Shown here one piece after another: positions 52,442-60,417 of a DNA stretch of 64,000 nucleotides; position 1 is the first letter of the stretch; the number at the start of each line of letters is the position of its first letter. Origin of the DNA: Actinacidiphila glaucinigra (GTDB lineage: Bacteria; Actinomycetota; Actinomycetes; Streptomycetales; Streptomycetaceae); assembly GCF_900188405.1 (NCBI RefSeq), contig NZ_FZOF01000005.1, positions 248,001 to 312,000 of the forward strand, read 5' to 3'. The position numbers and the translations under genes are program-made. Under the pieces are notes generated by a model. That model made no database searches and had not been told where the DNA came from. It saw only the letters and a list, made by a program, of their open reading frames with translations.

Positions 52442-52879
52442 ATGGAGCAGTCAGCGGGCGACCTGCTCAAGAGCAAGGGGCTGCGCAGCACGGCACAGCG
52501 CCGCGCCATCCTCACCGCCCTCCGCGGCCATCCCCACTCCACCGCCTCGGAACTCGAGGCGCGGATCGGCGTCGGCTCCCCGGGCACGGGAGGACTGTCC
52601 AAACAGGGCCTCTACAACGTGCTCGACGACCTCACCAGGGCACGGCTGATCCGTTGCATCGAGCCCGCCGGATCCGCCGCGCGCTACGAACTGCGCGTCG
52701 GCGACAACCACCACCACCTTGTGTGCCGCAGGTGCGGGCACATCGAGGACGTCGACTGCACGGTCGGCACGCCCCCCTGCCTGGACCCCGTGGAGGACAA
52801 GGGCTTTGTCGTCGACGAGGCCGAGATCACCTGGTGGGGCCTGTGCCCCGCGTGCCGTAAGGCGACCGCCGGCGCGTGA
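52442..52879 (+). CDS. Fur-family metal/peroxide-responsive repressor
   Basis: The 145-residue Fur-family regulator (FurA/CatR/PerR-like) has an N-terminal winged helix (GLRSTAQRRAILTAL...LSKQGLYNVLDDLTRARLI), the sensing His cluster DNHHHLVC (89-95), structural zinc Cys pairs C95/C98 and C135/C138, and TWWGLCPACRK at the end. ATG 52442 was chosen; GTG 52430 sits too close to AAGGAG. In streptomycetes such genes usually precede a catalase gene. Here none follows, and the next gene is convergent. Confidence 0.93.
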   Translation: MEQSAGDLLKSKGLRSTAQRRAILTALRGHPHSTASELEARIGVGSPGTGGLSKQGLYNVLDDLTRARLIRCIEPAGSAARYELRVGDNHHHLVCRRCGHIEDVDCTVGTPPCLDPVEDKGFVVDEAEITWWGLCPACRKATAGA

Positions 52880-52923
52880 GCGACCGCCCGGCACGGCACC
52901 GGGCTCCCGGGGCTGACGCCCCC

Positions 52924-53589
52924 TCATGTCCCGTGCGCATCCCGCGCCTCGGCGACATCGCCCGAGGACGGCCGGAGCACGGCAGCGCGCAACAGAAGTT
53001 TCCTCAGCCGCGCGGGGGTGGTGAAGAGGTGGCCGCGCATGCCGGCCGCCCGCGCCGCGCGGATGTTCTCCGGGCGGTCGTCCACGAAGAGGATGCGGGC
53101 GGGTTCCTCCCGCAGCGCGTCCCGGCACCAGCGGTAGGCGGCGGGGTCGGGTTTGACGAGGCCGGTGCGGCAGGAGAGGGCGCGCACCTGGAAGTGCCGC
53201 AGCCAGGCGTGGCGGGCCTCGTAGTGGGCGGCCAGTTCTTCGGGGATGTTGGAGAGCAGCCCGATGCGGCACCCCTGGGAGGCGAGTTCCTCGACGAGGG
53301 CGACCATCGGGGGGTCGACGGCGCTCCAGCTGTCGACGTCGGCGGCGATGAGCGCCTGCGTGCGCCGGCCGTCGAAGCGGGTCCCGAGCGCGGCCGCCAC
53401 GCCGCCCCAGTAGGCGGGACCGGTCAGCTCACCGCGGTCGTAGGGAGGGCGGAGCCCCCAGTAGGCGTCCCAGAAGCGGGCGGCGGGCACCCCCGCCGCG
53501 AGGGCCGGCCGCGCCAGCCTTTCCCTGCCCTCCGCGGACTGCGGGCACGCGATGACGCCGAACAGGTCGAAGAGTACGGTGCCGGGCAC
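52924..53589 (-). CDS. HAD-superfamily hydrolase
   Basis: The 221-residue HAD protein has nucleophile D8 in VLFDLFGVIA, where the second Asp of DxD is replaced, as in dehalogenase/phosphonatase-like subgroups. Ser in LLSNIPEE (motif II), Lys in GLVKPDPAAY (motif III) and acidic LFVDDRPENI (motif IV) are all present. GTG 53589 lies four bases after the deoR-family stop, so the two form an operon. It is likely a small-molecule phosphatase or dehalogenase. It is convergent with fur. Confidence 0.93.
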   Translation of the reverse strand: MPGTVLFDLFGVIACPQSAEGRERLARPALAAGVPAARFWDAYWGLRPPYDRGELTGPAYWGGVAAALGTRFDGRRTQALIAADVDSWSAVDPPMVALVEELASQGCRIGLLSNIPEELAAHYEARHAWLRHFQVRALSCRTGLVKPDPAAYRWCRDALREEPARILFVDDRPENIRAARAAGMRGHLFTTPARLRKLLLRAAVLRPSSGDVAEARDAHGT

Positions 53590-53593
53590 GGGG

Positions 53594-54352
53594 TCACACC
53601 TGCCGCACCGTGACGCCCGCCGCGGACAGCGCGCCGACCGCGTCCTGCGGCGCGGACCCGTCCGTGACCACCGCGTGCAGCGCGGTGGCGGGGGCGACGA
53701 AGGCGAGGGCGGTACGGGAGAGCTTGGCGCCCTCGGTCACGGCGATGACGCGCCGGGCGGAGGCGATCGCGGCCCGCTTCACGGCGGCGTCGTCCAGGTC
53801 GTAGGCCGTGAGGCCGTTGGCGGCGTTGAGCCCGCAGCAGCCGATCACGGCGGTGTCGAAGCGCAACGCGGCCAGTGAGGCCTCCGTCAGCGGCCCGGTG
53901 AGCGCCAGTTCGCCGGGCCGCGGCCGCCCGCCGGGGACGAGCAGGGTCAGGTGCGGGGCACCGGTCAGGGCGTTCACGGAGTGCAGGGACAGCGGCATCA
54001 CCGTCAGCCGGCGCTGTGCGAGCGCCCTGGCCACTTCCAGGCAGGTGGTACCGCTGTCCAGTACGACGGCCTCGCCGTCGGCGATCAAGCCGGCGACCTC
54101 CTCGGCGATGCGCACCTTGGTCTCCTGCCCCTCCTGGGACCTGAGCCCGAAGGGCGGTTCCTCGCCGCGCAGCAGCAGACTCCGCGCGCCGCCCCGGTAG
54201 CGCTCCAGCACGCCCTGGGCGGCCAGCGCCTCCAGGTCGCGGCGGACGGTCATCTCCGAGGCGCCCGTGAGGGCGGCCAGTTCGGCGACGCCGAGGCGTC
54301 CCGCCTCCTGTACGGCCTCGGTGATCTGCCTGAGTCGGTCGGTGCCAGCCAT
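53594..54352 (-). CDS. DeoR-family sugar regulator
   Basis: The 252-residue protein has an N-terminal DeoR HTH (VAELAALTGASEMTVRRDLEALAAQGVLERYRGGA) and a sugar-phosphate-binding C-terminal domain with VVLDSGTTCLEVARAL and TAVIGCCGL. ATG 54352 appears leaderless: TTCAAT (54364-54359) lies six bases before it, with TTGCCT 17 bases further upstream. It is divergent from the MFS gene across a palindrome. It probably represses both directions until a sugar phosphate binds. Confidence 0.93.
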   Translation of the reverse strand: MAGTDRLRQITEAVQEAGRLGVAELAALTGASEMTVRRDLEALAAQGVLERYRGGARSLLLRGEEPPFGLRSQEGQETKVRIAEEVAGLIADGEAVVLDSGTTCLEVARALAQRRLTVMPLSLHSVNALTGAPHLTLLVPGGRPRPGELALTGPLTEASLAALRFDTAVIGCCGLNAANGLTAYDLDDAAVKRAAIASARRVIAVTEGAKLSRTALAFVAPATALHAVVTDGSAPQDAVGALSAAGVTVRQV

Positions 54353-54358
54353 GACAGC

Positions 54359-54418
54359 ATTGAACATCTTCGACGTTCGAAAGGCAAGGTTTCGAAACCG
54401 ATCCCTGTTCGCTATGTT
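54359..54418. promoter_or_regulatory. Divergent leaderless promoters sharing a palindrome
   Basis: Minus strand: TTGCCT (54387-54382), 17 bases, TTCAAT (54364-54359), then six bases to the deoR ATG. Plus strand: weak -35 TTTCGA (54390-54395), 17 bases, TATGTT (54413-54418), then six bases to the MFS GTG. The perfect palindrome GGTTTCGAAACC (54388-54399) lies between the two -35 boxes, with a second TTCGAA at 54376-54381. Confidence 0.7.
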
Positions 54419-54424
54419 CGATGC

Positions 54425-55615
54425 GTGAACGGAACACCTCGGGCCGCCCGGATGGCCACCTTCGCCTACTTCGTGCTGAACGGTTTCCTGCTGGCGATGT
54501 GGATCGTGCACATCCCGGAGATCGAGCACCGCACCGGGATCGGCCACGCCACCCTCGGCTGGCTCCTGCTGCTGCTCGGCGCGGGGGCCTTCGCGGGCAT
54601 GCAGATCGTCGGCCCCCTCACCGACCGTCTCGGTGCCCGAACGGTCGTGCCGGTCAGTGCGGCGCTGTGCAGCGCCACCGTCGTCCTGCCGGGTCTGGCC
54701 GGCGACGCGTGGACCCTGGGGGCGGGCCTCCTGCTGCTGGGCATCGGCAACGGCTGTCTGGACGTGAGCATGAACGCCCACGCCGTCCAGGTCGAGCACG
54801 CCTACGGACGCCCCGTCATGTCGGCCTTCCACGCCACCTTCTCCGTCGGCGGCGTCCTGGCCGCGCTGGTGGGCGCGCGCACCCTCAGCCAGGGCTGGAG
54901 CCCGGCGTGGACGCTCGGGGCCGTGGCGGCGCTGGGGGTCGTCGCGGCGGTCGCGGCGGCACCCGCCCTGCTGCGGCCCGCGGCCCGCGCCCCGGAGGCG
55001 GCGGACGCCGGCCCGGCGGTCCGCAGGAAGACGCCGCGGCGCATCTGGGCGCTCGCCGTACTCGCGCTGATGATCATGATGTGCGAGGGAGTGGCCAACG
55101 ACTGGAGCACACTCCACCTGAGCACCGTGCTGGACGCGCCGGCCGCCACCGCCGCGCTCGCCTACGGGGCCTTCGCCACCGCCATGACGGTCGGCCGGTT
55201 CCTCGTGGACCGGTTGGCGGCGCGGGTCGGTTCCCTGGCCGTCCTGCGGGGCGGCGCCTCGGTGGCCGCCGCCGGACTGCTGACGGCGGCCCTGTCGCCC
55301 TGGGTGCCGCTGGCGGTGGCCGGCTGGGCCGTGTTCGGCGCCGGACTGTCCGGCTGCGTACCGCAGTTGTTCAGCGCCGCGGGCCACGCCGATCCCGCCG
55401 CCGCGGGCGCCAACGTCTCCCGGGTCGCCGGGCTCGGCTACCTCGGCATGCTCGCGGGCCCGGCGGTCATCGGACCGCTGACCCACCTGATGCCGCTCAA
55501 CCTCACCTTCCTGCTGCCCGTGGCATGCTGTGCCGTCGCGGCCGCGACGGCCGGCATCCTGCGCCCGCCCGCGCGCACCGCCCCGGCGGCACACCAGGAG
55601 GTTCCGACGGCATGA
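54425..55615 (+). CDS. MFS transporter (YbjJ/fucose-permease-like)
   Basis: The 396-residue membrane protein has 12 predicted helices. It carries MFS motif A-like DRLGARTVV after helix 2, GNGCLDVSMNAHAVQVE and a central Arg/Lys loop (RRKTPRRIWAL). The GTG 54425 start lacks a Shine-Dalgarno site and is probably leaderless. Gene neighbours (DeoR, HAD phosphatase, alpha/beta hydrolase) suggest uptake or export of a sugar or sugar-like compound. A similar MFS/HAD pairing occurs in E. coli ybjJ/ybjI. Confidence 0.9.
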   Translation: MNGTPRAARMATFAYFVLNGFLLAMWIVHIPEIEHRTGIGHATLGWLLLLLGAGAFAGMQIVGPLTDRLGARTVVPVSAALCSATVVLPGLAGDAWTLGAGLLLLGIGNGCLDVSMNAHAVQVEHAYGRPVMSAFHATFSVGGVLAALVGARTLSQGWSPAWTLGAVAALGVVAAVAAAPALLRPAARAPEAADAGPAVRRKTPRRIWALAVLALMIMMCEGVANDWSTLHLSTVLDAPAATAALAYGAFATAMTVGRFLVDRLAARVGSLAVLRGGASVAAAGLLTAALSPWVPLAVAGWAVFGAGLSGCVPQLFSAAGHADPAAAGANVSRVAGLGYLGMLAGPAVIGPLTHLMPLNLTFLLPVACCAVAAATAGILRPPARTAPAAHQEVPTA

Positions 55616-56373
55616 CCGGCACCGACCACACGGACACGAGCCCCGCCGCGATCGAGGCCTTCACCGTGAACTGCGACGGCGAGACCCTCGGTTGCACGGC
55701 GGCGCGTCCGGTCACGGCGGACCGGGGCCCGGCCGCCCCTCTGACGGCCGTCGTCCTGCACGGTGCGGGAACCAGCGACCGGCAGCGGCTCACCGGACTG
55801 CTCACCGACGTCGCCGAGCGGGGTCACCACGCCCTCTCCCTCGACTTCTCGGGGCACGGGGACAGCACCGGCCGGCTCGCCGAATCCAGCCTGAGACGGC
55901 GGTTCCTGCAAGCCAGGGCGGTCATCGACGGGCACGTCCCGGCCCGGCACCGGCTGGCCGTGATCGGCTTCAGCATGAGCGGGCAGACCGTCGCCGACCT
56001 CGCGCGGCACTACGGTGCCCGCGTGGCCTCCGTCGGCCTGTGCGCCCCCGCCGTGTACGCCGCCGAGGCCTGGAGCGTGCCCTTCGGGGCGGGCTTCACC
56101 GAGATCATCCGGACACCGGAGAGCTGGCGCACCTCGCCCGCCCTCGAGACCTTCCGGTCCCTGTCCTGCCGGGCGGTGCTCGCGACACCGGCCGCGGACG
56201 CGGTGATCCCGCCGGCCGTCACCGAGGCCGTCGCGACCGCGCTCGGGGGCTCCCGCGCCCGCTTCACCCGGCTCACCTACCCGGACGCGGAGCACCGGCT
56301 CGCCCTGTGGTTCACCGGCAACCCGCGGCCGCGCGGCCGCTTCGTCGACGCCGTCCTGCACGACGGGGTGTGA
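55612..56373 (+). CDS. Alpha/beta-hydrolase
   Basis: The 253-residue alpha/beta hydrolase has oxyanion segment VVLHGAGTSDRQRL, nucleophile Ser in VIGFSMSGQTVADLA, an Asp in ATPAADAVIPP, and the catalytic His in PDAEHRL. The ATG overlaps the MFS stop (ATGA), with AGGAGG about ten bases upstream, so they are coupled. It may hydrolyse an ester carried by the transported compound. No signal peptide. Confidence 0.9.
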   Translation: MTGTDHTDTSPAAIEAFTVNCDGETLGCTAARPVTADRGPAAPLTAVVLHGAGTSDRQRLTGLLTDVAERGHHALSLDFSGHGDSTGRLAESSLRRRFLQARAVIDGHVPARHRLAVIGFSMSGQTVADLARHYGARVASVGLCAPAVYAAEAWSVPFGAGFTEIIRTPESWRTSPALETFRSLSCRAVLATPAADAVIPPAVTEAVATALGGSRARFTRLTYPDAEHRLALWFTGNPRPRGRFVDAVLHDGV

Positions 56374-56386
56374 ACGTCCCGGCCGG

Positions 56387-57367
56387 TCAGCTCCGTTCGT
56401 ACGGCCGCAGCGCGGCGACCGAGCGGCGTACGGCCTCGGCGTGCCCGAACAGCCCGGGCAGGCCGCCGGTGTGCAGGAAGACGGTGCGCTCCCCGCGGCG
56501 GATGCCGCCGTCGCGTACGGCGGCGACCAGACCGGCCATCGCGCGGCCGGTGTAGGTGGGGTCAAGGGCGATGCCCTCGGTGGCCGCCGCCGTCCGCATC
56601 GCCTCCAGGACCGGTTCGTGGAGCGTCGCGTAGCCGGCGCCGACCTGGTCGGTGCGGATGCGCAGTGCCTCCGGGGCGACGGCGCGGCGGGCGACCGCCC
56701 CGGCCAGGTCCGCGACGATCGCGGCCGGCTCGGTCACGGCGCCGCAGTGGACGCCGAGCACCCGCTCCTCACCCAGCGCGGCGACGAGACCGGCCATGGT
56801 GCCGCCGGAGCCGAGGGCCACCACCACATGGGCGGCGTCGGGCAGTTGGGTGCGGAGCTCCTCGCCGCCCTCGACGTAGCCGCGGGCGCCGGTGGCGCTG
56901 GAACCGCCGAAGGGGATGAGGTGGGGCCGCGCGCCCTCGCGGCGCAGTTGTACGCAGACGTCCTCGGCGGCGCCCGCGAGCTCGGCCGGCTCCGCGTCAC
57001 CAGCCCAGACGACCCGGGCGCCGAAGAGCCCGTCGAGGACGAGGTTGCCGGTACCCGACCCGGCCTCGGGTTCCTTGCCGGGGAAGACCAGGACGGTGCC
57101 GAGTCCGAGGCGCGCCCCGGCCGCGGCGGTGAGCCGGGCGTGGTTGCTCTGCGCCGCGCCCACCGTCACCAGGGTGTCCGCTCCGGCTTCGAGTGCCTCG
57201 CCGACCGTCCACTCCAGCTTGCGGACCTTGTTGCCGCCGCCACCGAGTCCCATGAGGTCGTCACGCTTGATCCACAGGTCGTCCGCGTCCAGGCCGAGGG
57301 CGGCGGCCAGCCGGGGCATGGGTTCGACGGGGGTGGGCCAGGCGGACAGCGTGATCTTGCCGGGCAT
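56387..57367 (-). CDS. PLP-dependent ACC deaminase / D-cysteine desulfhydrase-like enzyme
   Basis: The 326-residue fold-type II PLP enzyme has K47 in GLGGGGNKVRKLEW for the internal aldimine, GAAQSNHARLTAAAGA, PFGGSSATGARGYV and a C-terminal FLHTGGLPGLFG. This is the pattern of the 1-aminocyclopropane-1-carboxylate deaminase / D-cysteine desulfhydrase group. GGAG is nine bases before the ATG. Telling deaminase from desulfhydrase needs active-site comparison. It is convergent with the hydrolase. Confidence 0.93.
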   Translation of the reverse strand: MPGKITLSAWPTPVEPMPRLAAALGLDADDLWIKRDDLMGLGGGGNKVRKLEWTVGEALEAGADTLVTVGAAQSNHARLTAAAGARLGLGTVLVFPGKEPEAGSGTGNLVLDGLFGARVVWAGDAEPAELAGAAEDVCVQLRREGARPHLIPFGGSSATGARGYVEGGEELRTQLPDAAHVVVALGSGGTMAGLVAALGEERVLGVHCGAVTEPAAIVADLAGAVARRAVAPEALRIRTDQVGAGYATLHEPVLEAMRTAAATEGIALDPTYTGRAMAGLVAAVRDGGIRRGERTVFLHTGGLPGLFGHAEAVRRSVAALRPYERS

Positions 57368-57499
57368 CGGCTGCGCTCCAGGTTCTGACGGCGACGTGAC
57401 CGGCGCTCCGGGACGCCGGTGGACTCCATTGTGGGCTTCCAGGCGGCCCCGACGGTCCGGTAGGGCGGGAGGGGGCGCGGTGGCTGCCGTCACGGGGCG

Positions 57500-57522
57500 G
57501 AGGGACACTCGAAGTGTCCCTC
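57500..57522 (+). promoter_or_regulatory. Perfect hairpin just before the SRPBCC ribosome site
   Basis: GAGGGACACT (57500-57509) and AGTGTCCCTC (57513-57522) pair perfectly around CGA. It ends two bases before TGAGGAGG, the ribosome-binding region of the next gene. It could be an operator or a 5' UTR stem that limits ribosome access. Confidence 0.65.
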
Positions 57523-57540
57523 TGAGGAGGTGGGATCGCC

Positions 57541-57933
57541 GTGAGTGAGTTCGAGCGCTCCATGAACATGACGGCCTCCGCGGACCGCGTCTTCGACCGG
57601 GCGGAGGACCTCGGCCGCATCGAGTCCTGGCTCCCCGACGAGCTGCACGTCCGCGCCGCCGAACCGCCCGCCGTCACCGTGCACGACGACGACACGGGAC
57701 GGGACGCGGCCGCGCTCTTCCGGGCCGACCGCGCGCACAGACGGCTGGAGTGGGGCACCCGCGAGGACGACCGCTACGCGGGCTGGCTGCAGGTCGACCG
57801 GACCGGCGAGCGGACCAGTGAGGTGACCATCCACCTGTCGTTCACCGACGAGAGCATCGTGCCGCCCGAGGGCGCCGTGGACCGGGCACTGGACGACAGC
57901 CTGCAGCGCCTGTCGGGCATCGTCACCGCGTGA
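57541..57933 (+). CDS. SRPBCC-family small protein
   Basis: The 130-residue helix-grip (SRPBCC/polyketide-cyclase-like) protein begins FERSMNMTASADRVFDRAEDLGRIESWLPDEL, a usual SRPBCC start, and ends with an amphipathic helix DDSLQRLSGIV. It has a strong TGAGGAGGTG upstream of GTG 57541. Such proteins bind small hydrophobic ligands. A 10-bp perfect hairpin directly before the ribosome site may regulate it. Confidence 0.85.
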   Translation: MSEFERSMNMTASADRVFDRAEDLGRIESWLPDELHVRAAEPPAVTVHDDDTGRDAAALFRADRAHRRLEWGTREDDRYAGWLQVDRTGERTSEVTIHLSFTDESIVPPEGAVDRALDDSLQRLSGIVTA

Positions 57934-58066
57934 GTCCGGCGGGGCGGCCGTGCGCCGGGGCCAACTGTCGGCGCGGACCGCTCCGCCGGTGCGAGAGGCC
58001 GGCTCCGGGCCGGCGCACGTCCCTGCGGACCCGGAAGCCCTCCCTCCGCTTCTCCCCAACCTAGGT

Positions 58067-58082
58067 CTCAGTTTGGACTGAG
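58067..58082. promoter_or_regulatory. Possible operator upstream of the MmyB-type gene
   Basis: CTCAGTTTGGACTGAG has perfect 6-bp arms around TTGG; the flanking GT and TC extend it partly. It lies about 105 bases before the MmyB-type gene. The GC hairpin GCCGGC (57998-58003) with GCCGGC (58009-58014) upstream may end the SRPBCC transcript. Confidence 0.5.
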
Positions 58083-58186
58083 TCAAATGTCGGCTGCCGC
58101 CCGGAGCGGCCTCGCGCCGCCGCCCCCGGACTTCCTGGGACTCGGGGTACCAGGCAGCGTCGCCTCCGGCGCAGCACACTGAGGAG

Positions 58187-59026
58187 ATGGCGGCGACGGA
58201 ATTCGGCAGCGCGGTGCGGCGGTGGCGTGAACGGGTGACCCCCGAGGCGGCCGGTCTTCCGGTCGGCGGGCACCGGCGCGCCCCGGGACTGCGCCGGGAG
58301 GAACTGGCCCAGCTCGCGGGGATCTCCGTCGACTACGTCACCCGGCTCGAACAGGGCCGGGCCTCCCATCCGTCGGCCCAGGTCGTGGAGGCCCTGGCCA
58401 GGGCACTGCGGCTGTCCCCTGACGAGCGCGGGCACTTGTTCCAGCTGGCGGGTCTGGCGCCCCCGGGGCCGGACACCGTCCCCGCGTACATCACCCCCAG
58501 CGTCCAGCGGCTGCTCGACCGGCTGACCGGGACCCCGGTCGCCGTCTACGACGCCTCCTGGACGCTCCTGGTGGCCAATCCCCCGTACGCGGCGCTGATG
58601 GGCGACCCCTCCGGATGGCGCGGCAACGAGCGCAACGGGGTGTGGAACCACTTCGTCGGCCGGGCCGGGCGGATCCGGCGCACCCGGGAGTACCTGGCGG
58701 GCTTCGAGTCGGCGCTCGTGGCCGACCTCCGCGCCGCCGCCGACCGCTACCCGTCCGACCAGCAGGTGCGCCGGCTCGTCGCCGACCTGCGCGCGCACAG
58801 CGACCGCTTCGCCGAACTGTGGGACGCCGGCGCGGTCGGCCGGCACGAGGCGTCCCGCAAGATCGTCGACCACCCGCGCGTGGGCCCGCTGACCCTCGAC
58901 TGCGATGTGCTGACCGTGACCGGCAGCGACCTGCGCATCATGGTCTACACCGCGGAACCGGGCAGCGAGGACGCCGACCGCCTCGCCCTGCTCACCGTCC
59001 TCGGCACCCAGGCGCTCACCGGCTGA
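58187..59026 (+). CDS. XRE/MmyB-like transcriptional regulator
   Basis: The 279-residue protein has an N-terminal XRE HTH (GLRREELAQLAGISVDYVTRLEQGRASHPSAQVVEALARAL) and a C-terminal MmyB-like ligand domain (PVAVYDASWTLLVANPPYAALMGD, then RNGVWNHFVG and a long helical end). MmyB-type regulators often control adjacent SDR or methylenomycin-like genes and bind fatty-acid ligands. GAGGAG touches the ATG, an unusually close spacing. Its 3' end overlaps the convergent kinase-like gene by 11 bases. Confidence 0.93.
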   Translation: MAATEFGSAVRRWRERVTPEAAGLPVGGHRRAPGLRREELAQLAGISVDYVTRLEQGRASHPSAQVVEALARALRLSPDERGHLFQLAGLAPPGPDTVPAYITPSVQRLLDRLTGTPVAVYDASWTLLVANPPYAALMGDPSGWRGNERNGVWNHFVGRAGRIRRTREYLAGFESALVADLRAAADRYPSDQQVRRLVADLRAHSDRFAELWDAGAVGRHEASRKIVDHPRVGPLTLDCDVLTVTGSDLRIMVYTAEPGSEDADRLALLTVLGTQALTG

Positions 59027-59594
59027 CGGCCGCCAACTGCTCGAACGCGGTCGGGAAGGGCCTGCGGGGCAGGAAGTCACGGATGCGCCGGGCGCATTCC
59101 GCCGCGGAGGCCTCGGTCGTGTCGCACTCGAGGTCGTAGCGGCCGTGGGCGTGGACGAGGCCGAACTGGCGGGCCGCCAGGCCCTCGGGACGGTCCCCGC
59201 GCTCCCGCTCGCGCCGCCGGAGTTCCGCGAGCGAGCAGTGCACCCCGACCAGGACGACGTTCCTCGGGGGGAACAGCGCGAGGCAGTCCCGCAGTCGCCA
59301 CGGCTCGCTGAGCACATGGTCGACCACGACGTTGTTGCCTCCGGCGGCCATGCCGGCGACCGCCCGGTGGAAGCCGCGCCAGGTGCGCCGCAGCACACCC
59401 GGCAGTTCCTCCGGGGTCACCTCGCGACGGGACCGCATGGCGTGGAAGGCGTCCACGGGCATGTGGAAGTAGGTCCCGTCCAGGGTGAGCAGCAGTTCCC
59501 CGGCGATGCTCGACTTCCCCGAGCTGTACGTCCCGTTGAGGAAGACGATGAGGCCGCCGGACCCGGCGTCGGTGACTGTGCCGGTTTCGGGCAA
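59016..59594 (-). CDS. P-loop phosphotransferase-like protein (CPT family)
   Basis: The 192-residue P-loop kinase-like protein has Walker A GTYSSGKSS (21-29) and a second strand with Asp in NVVVDHVLSE. The form fits chloramphenicol 3-O-phosphotransferase relatives: YFHMPVDAFHAM, then VLVGVHCSLAELRRRERERGDR and HAHGRYDLECDTT. In drug producers such genes give self-resistance, but most homologues are uncharacterised. It overlaps the end of the MmyB-type gene by 11 bases on the opposite strand, so their transcripts are antisense there. Confidence 0.85.
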   Translation of the reverse strand: MPETGTVTDAGSGGLIVFLNGTYSSGKSSIAGELLLTLDGTYFHMPVDAFHAMRSRREVTPEELPGVLRRTWRGFHRAVAGMAAGGNNVVVDHVLSEPWRLRDCLALFPPRNVVLVGVHCSLAELRRRERERGDRPEGLAARQFGLVHAHGRYDLECDTTEASAAECARRIRDFLPRRPFPTAFEQLAAVSR

Positions 59595-59642
59595 CCTGCC
59601 TCCTCCGCCGCCGGACCGCCGCGGCCGTGGTGGGCGGACAGC

Positions 59643-59789
59643 CTACGGCGTGTGTGTGCCGGGCGCGTTGGGGCTCACCGACGGCTGGGGGGTGGAGGGC
59701 GGACTTACGATCCGGTCCTCCACCGCGGACAGGACGAGCATCAGCCCGAGCAGGAGCAACGGCAGCCCGAGCACCAACGCGGCGATCAT
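59643..59789 (-). CDS. Small single-pass membrane protein (48 aa)
   Basis: ATG 59789 is preceded by GGAGG seven bases upstream. The product begins MIAALVLGLPLLLLGLMLVL, one hydrophobic helix, followed by AVEDRIVSPPSTPQPS and a Pro/Ser/Thr tail. The codons are GC3-rich. The ATG overlaps the stop of a 33-codon frame (ATGA). I do not recognise the family. Its size fits the many unannotated actinobacterial membrane microproteins. Confidence 0.7.
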   Translation of the reverse strand: MIAALVLGLPLLLLGLMLVLSAVEDRIVSPPSTPQPSVSPNAPGTHTP

Positions 59790-59887
59790 CGCGGATCCTC
59801 CGTGTACGGCAGGGGCGTTCGCCCGCAGCGGGCGACGGTGTCGGACGGATGGCGGCGGACGTGGACACGGCGGGACACGGGGGACAT
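59786..59887 (-). CDS. Small basic protein (33 aa), coupled to the next gene
   Basis: ATG 59887 has GGAGG five bases upstream. The product is MSPVSRRVHVRRHPSDTVAR then CGRTPLPYTEDPR, a basic peptide. Its stop TGA overlaps the ATG of the 48-residue membrane protein, so ribosomes could pass from one to the other. It could be a true peptide or a leader that tunes translation of the membrane protein. Confidence 0.5.
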   Translation of the reverse strand: MSPVSRRVHVRRHPSDTVARCGRTPLPYTEDPR

Positions 59888-59945
59888 GGGCACCTCCACT
59901 TCGGCGTCGAAGGCCCGCCTTCCCCGCTTCGGGCGTTGTATGGGG

Positions 59946-59986
59946 GCGCCCGGGAACCCGCGCTCTCGCGTTCCGGTCCCGGGCGC
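59946..59986 (-). terminator. Hairpin downstream of the 89-residue membrane protein gene
   Basis: GCGCCCGGGA (59946-59955) and TCCCGGGCGC (59977-59986) form a 10-bp perfect stem, with further pairing inside (GCG/CGC). It lies just after the stop at 60000 on the minus strand, between the larger and the two very small membrane/peptide genes. Confidence 0.65.
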
Positions 59987-59999
59987 GGCGCCCGTCGGG

Positions 60000-60269
60000 T
60001 CAGTAGCGGAAGGCGTCGGGGCCGTCGAGCCGCCCGAAGCGCCGCGGATGCGGGATCTGCTCAGGACGCTGGGCCCACCGGGCACGGCGGCGCCGGGCAC
60101 CCCCGTGCTCACCCCAGTAGAGGACCGCGACGACACCGGCCGCCGCGCACAGCAACGCACCGACGACGACGCTGTAGAACGTACCCGCCGAGATCGCCCC
60201 GACCACGGCGCCCAGCACGACTCCCAGCATTCCCGCACCGAAAACGAGCCTGCGAATCTTCAAATCCAT
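60000..60269 (-). CDS. Small two-helix membrane protein (89 aa)
   Basis: The 89-residue protein has two membrane helices (AGMLGVVLGAVVGAISAG and TFYSVVVGALLCAAAGVVAVLYW) and an Arg-rich cytoplasmic tail (RRRRARWAQRPEQIPHPRR). GGGAG lies nine bases before the ATG. I do not recognise a functional family. The AT-rich upstream stretch 60290-60330 probably holds its promoter. Confidence 0.72.
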   Translation of the reverse strand: MDLKIRRLVFGAGMLGVVLGAVVGAISAGTFYSVVVGALLCAAAGVVAVLYWGEHGGARRRRARWAQRPEQIPHPRRFGRLDGPDAFRY

Positions 60270-60417
60270 GAAGAATCACTCCCTTTCGGAAGAACGCATT
60301 CCCCGGTGAACGTCCGTCAATCCACGGATCGCCTTAACGAGTGACGTGCGGGGCCGGTTTGTGACGTCCCATCACGCCCTCCCCGCCGAATTCCGCCGCT
60401 GACGGGGAGCCGCGGTG

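Noticed and set aside
57367-57508. N-terminal extension of the PLP enzyme beyond ATG 57367
   Set aside because: The extension is Pro/Arg-rich and lacks family similarity; the ATG at 57367 has GGAG nine bases upstream.
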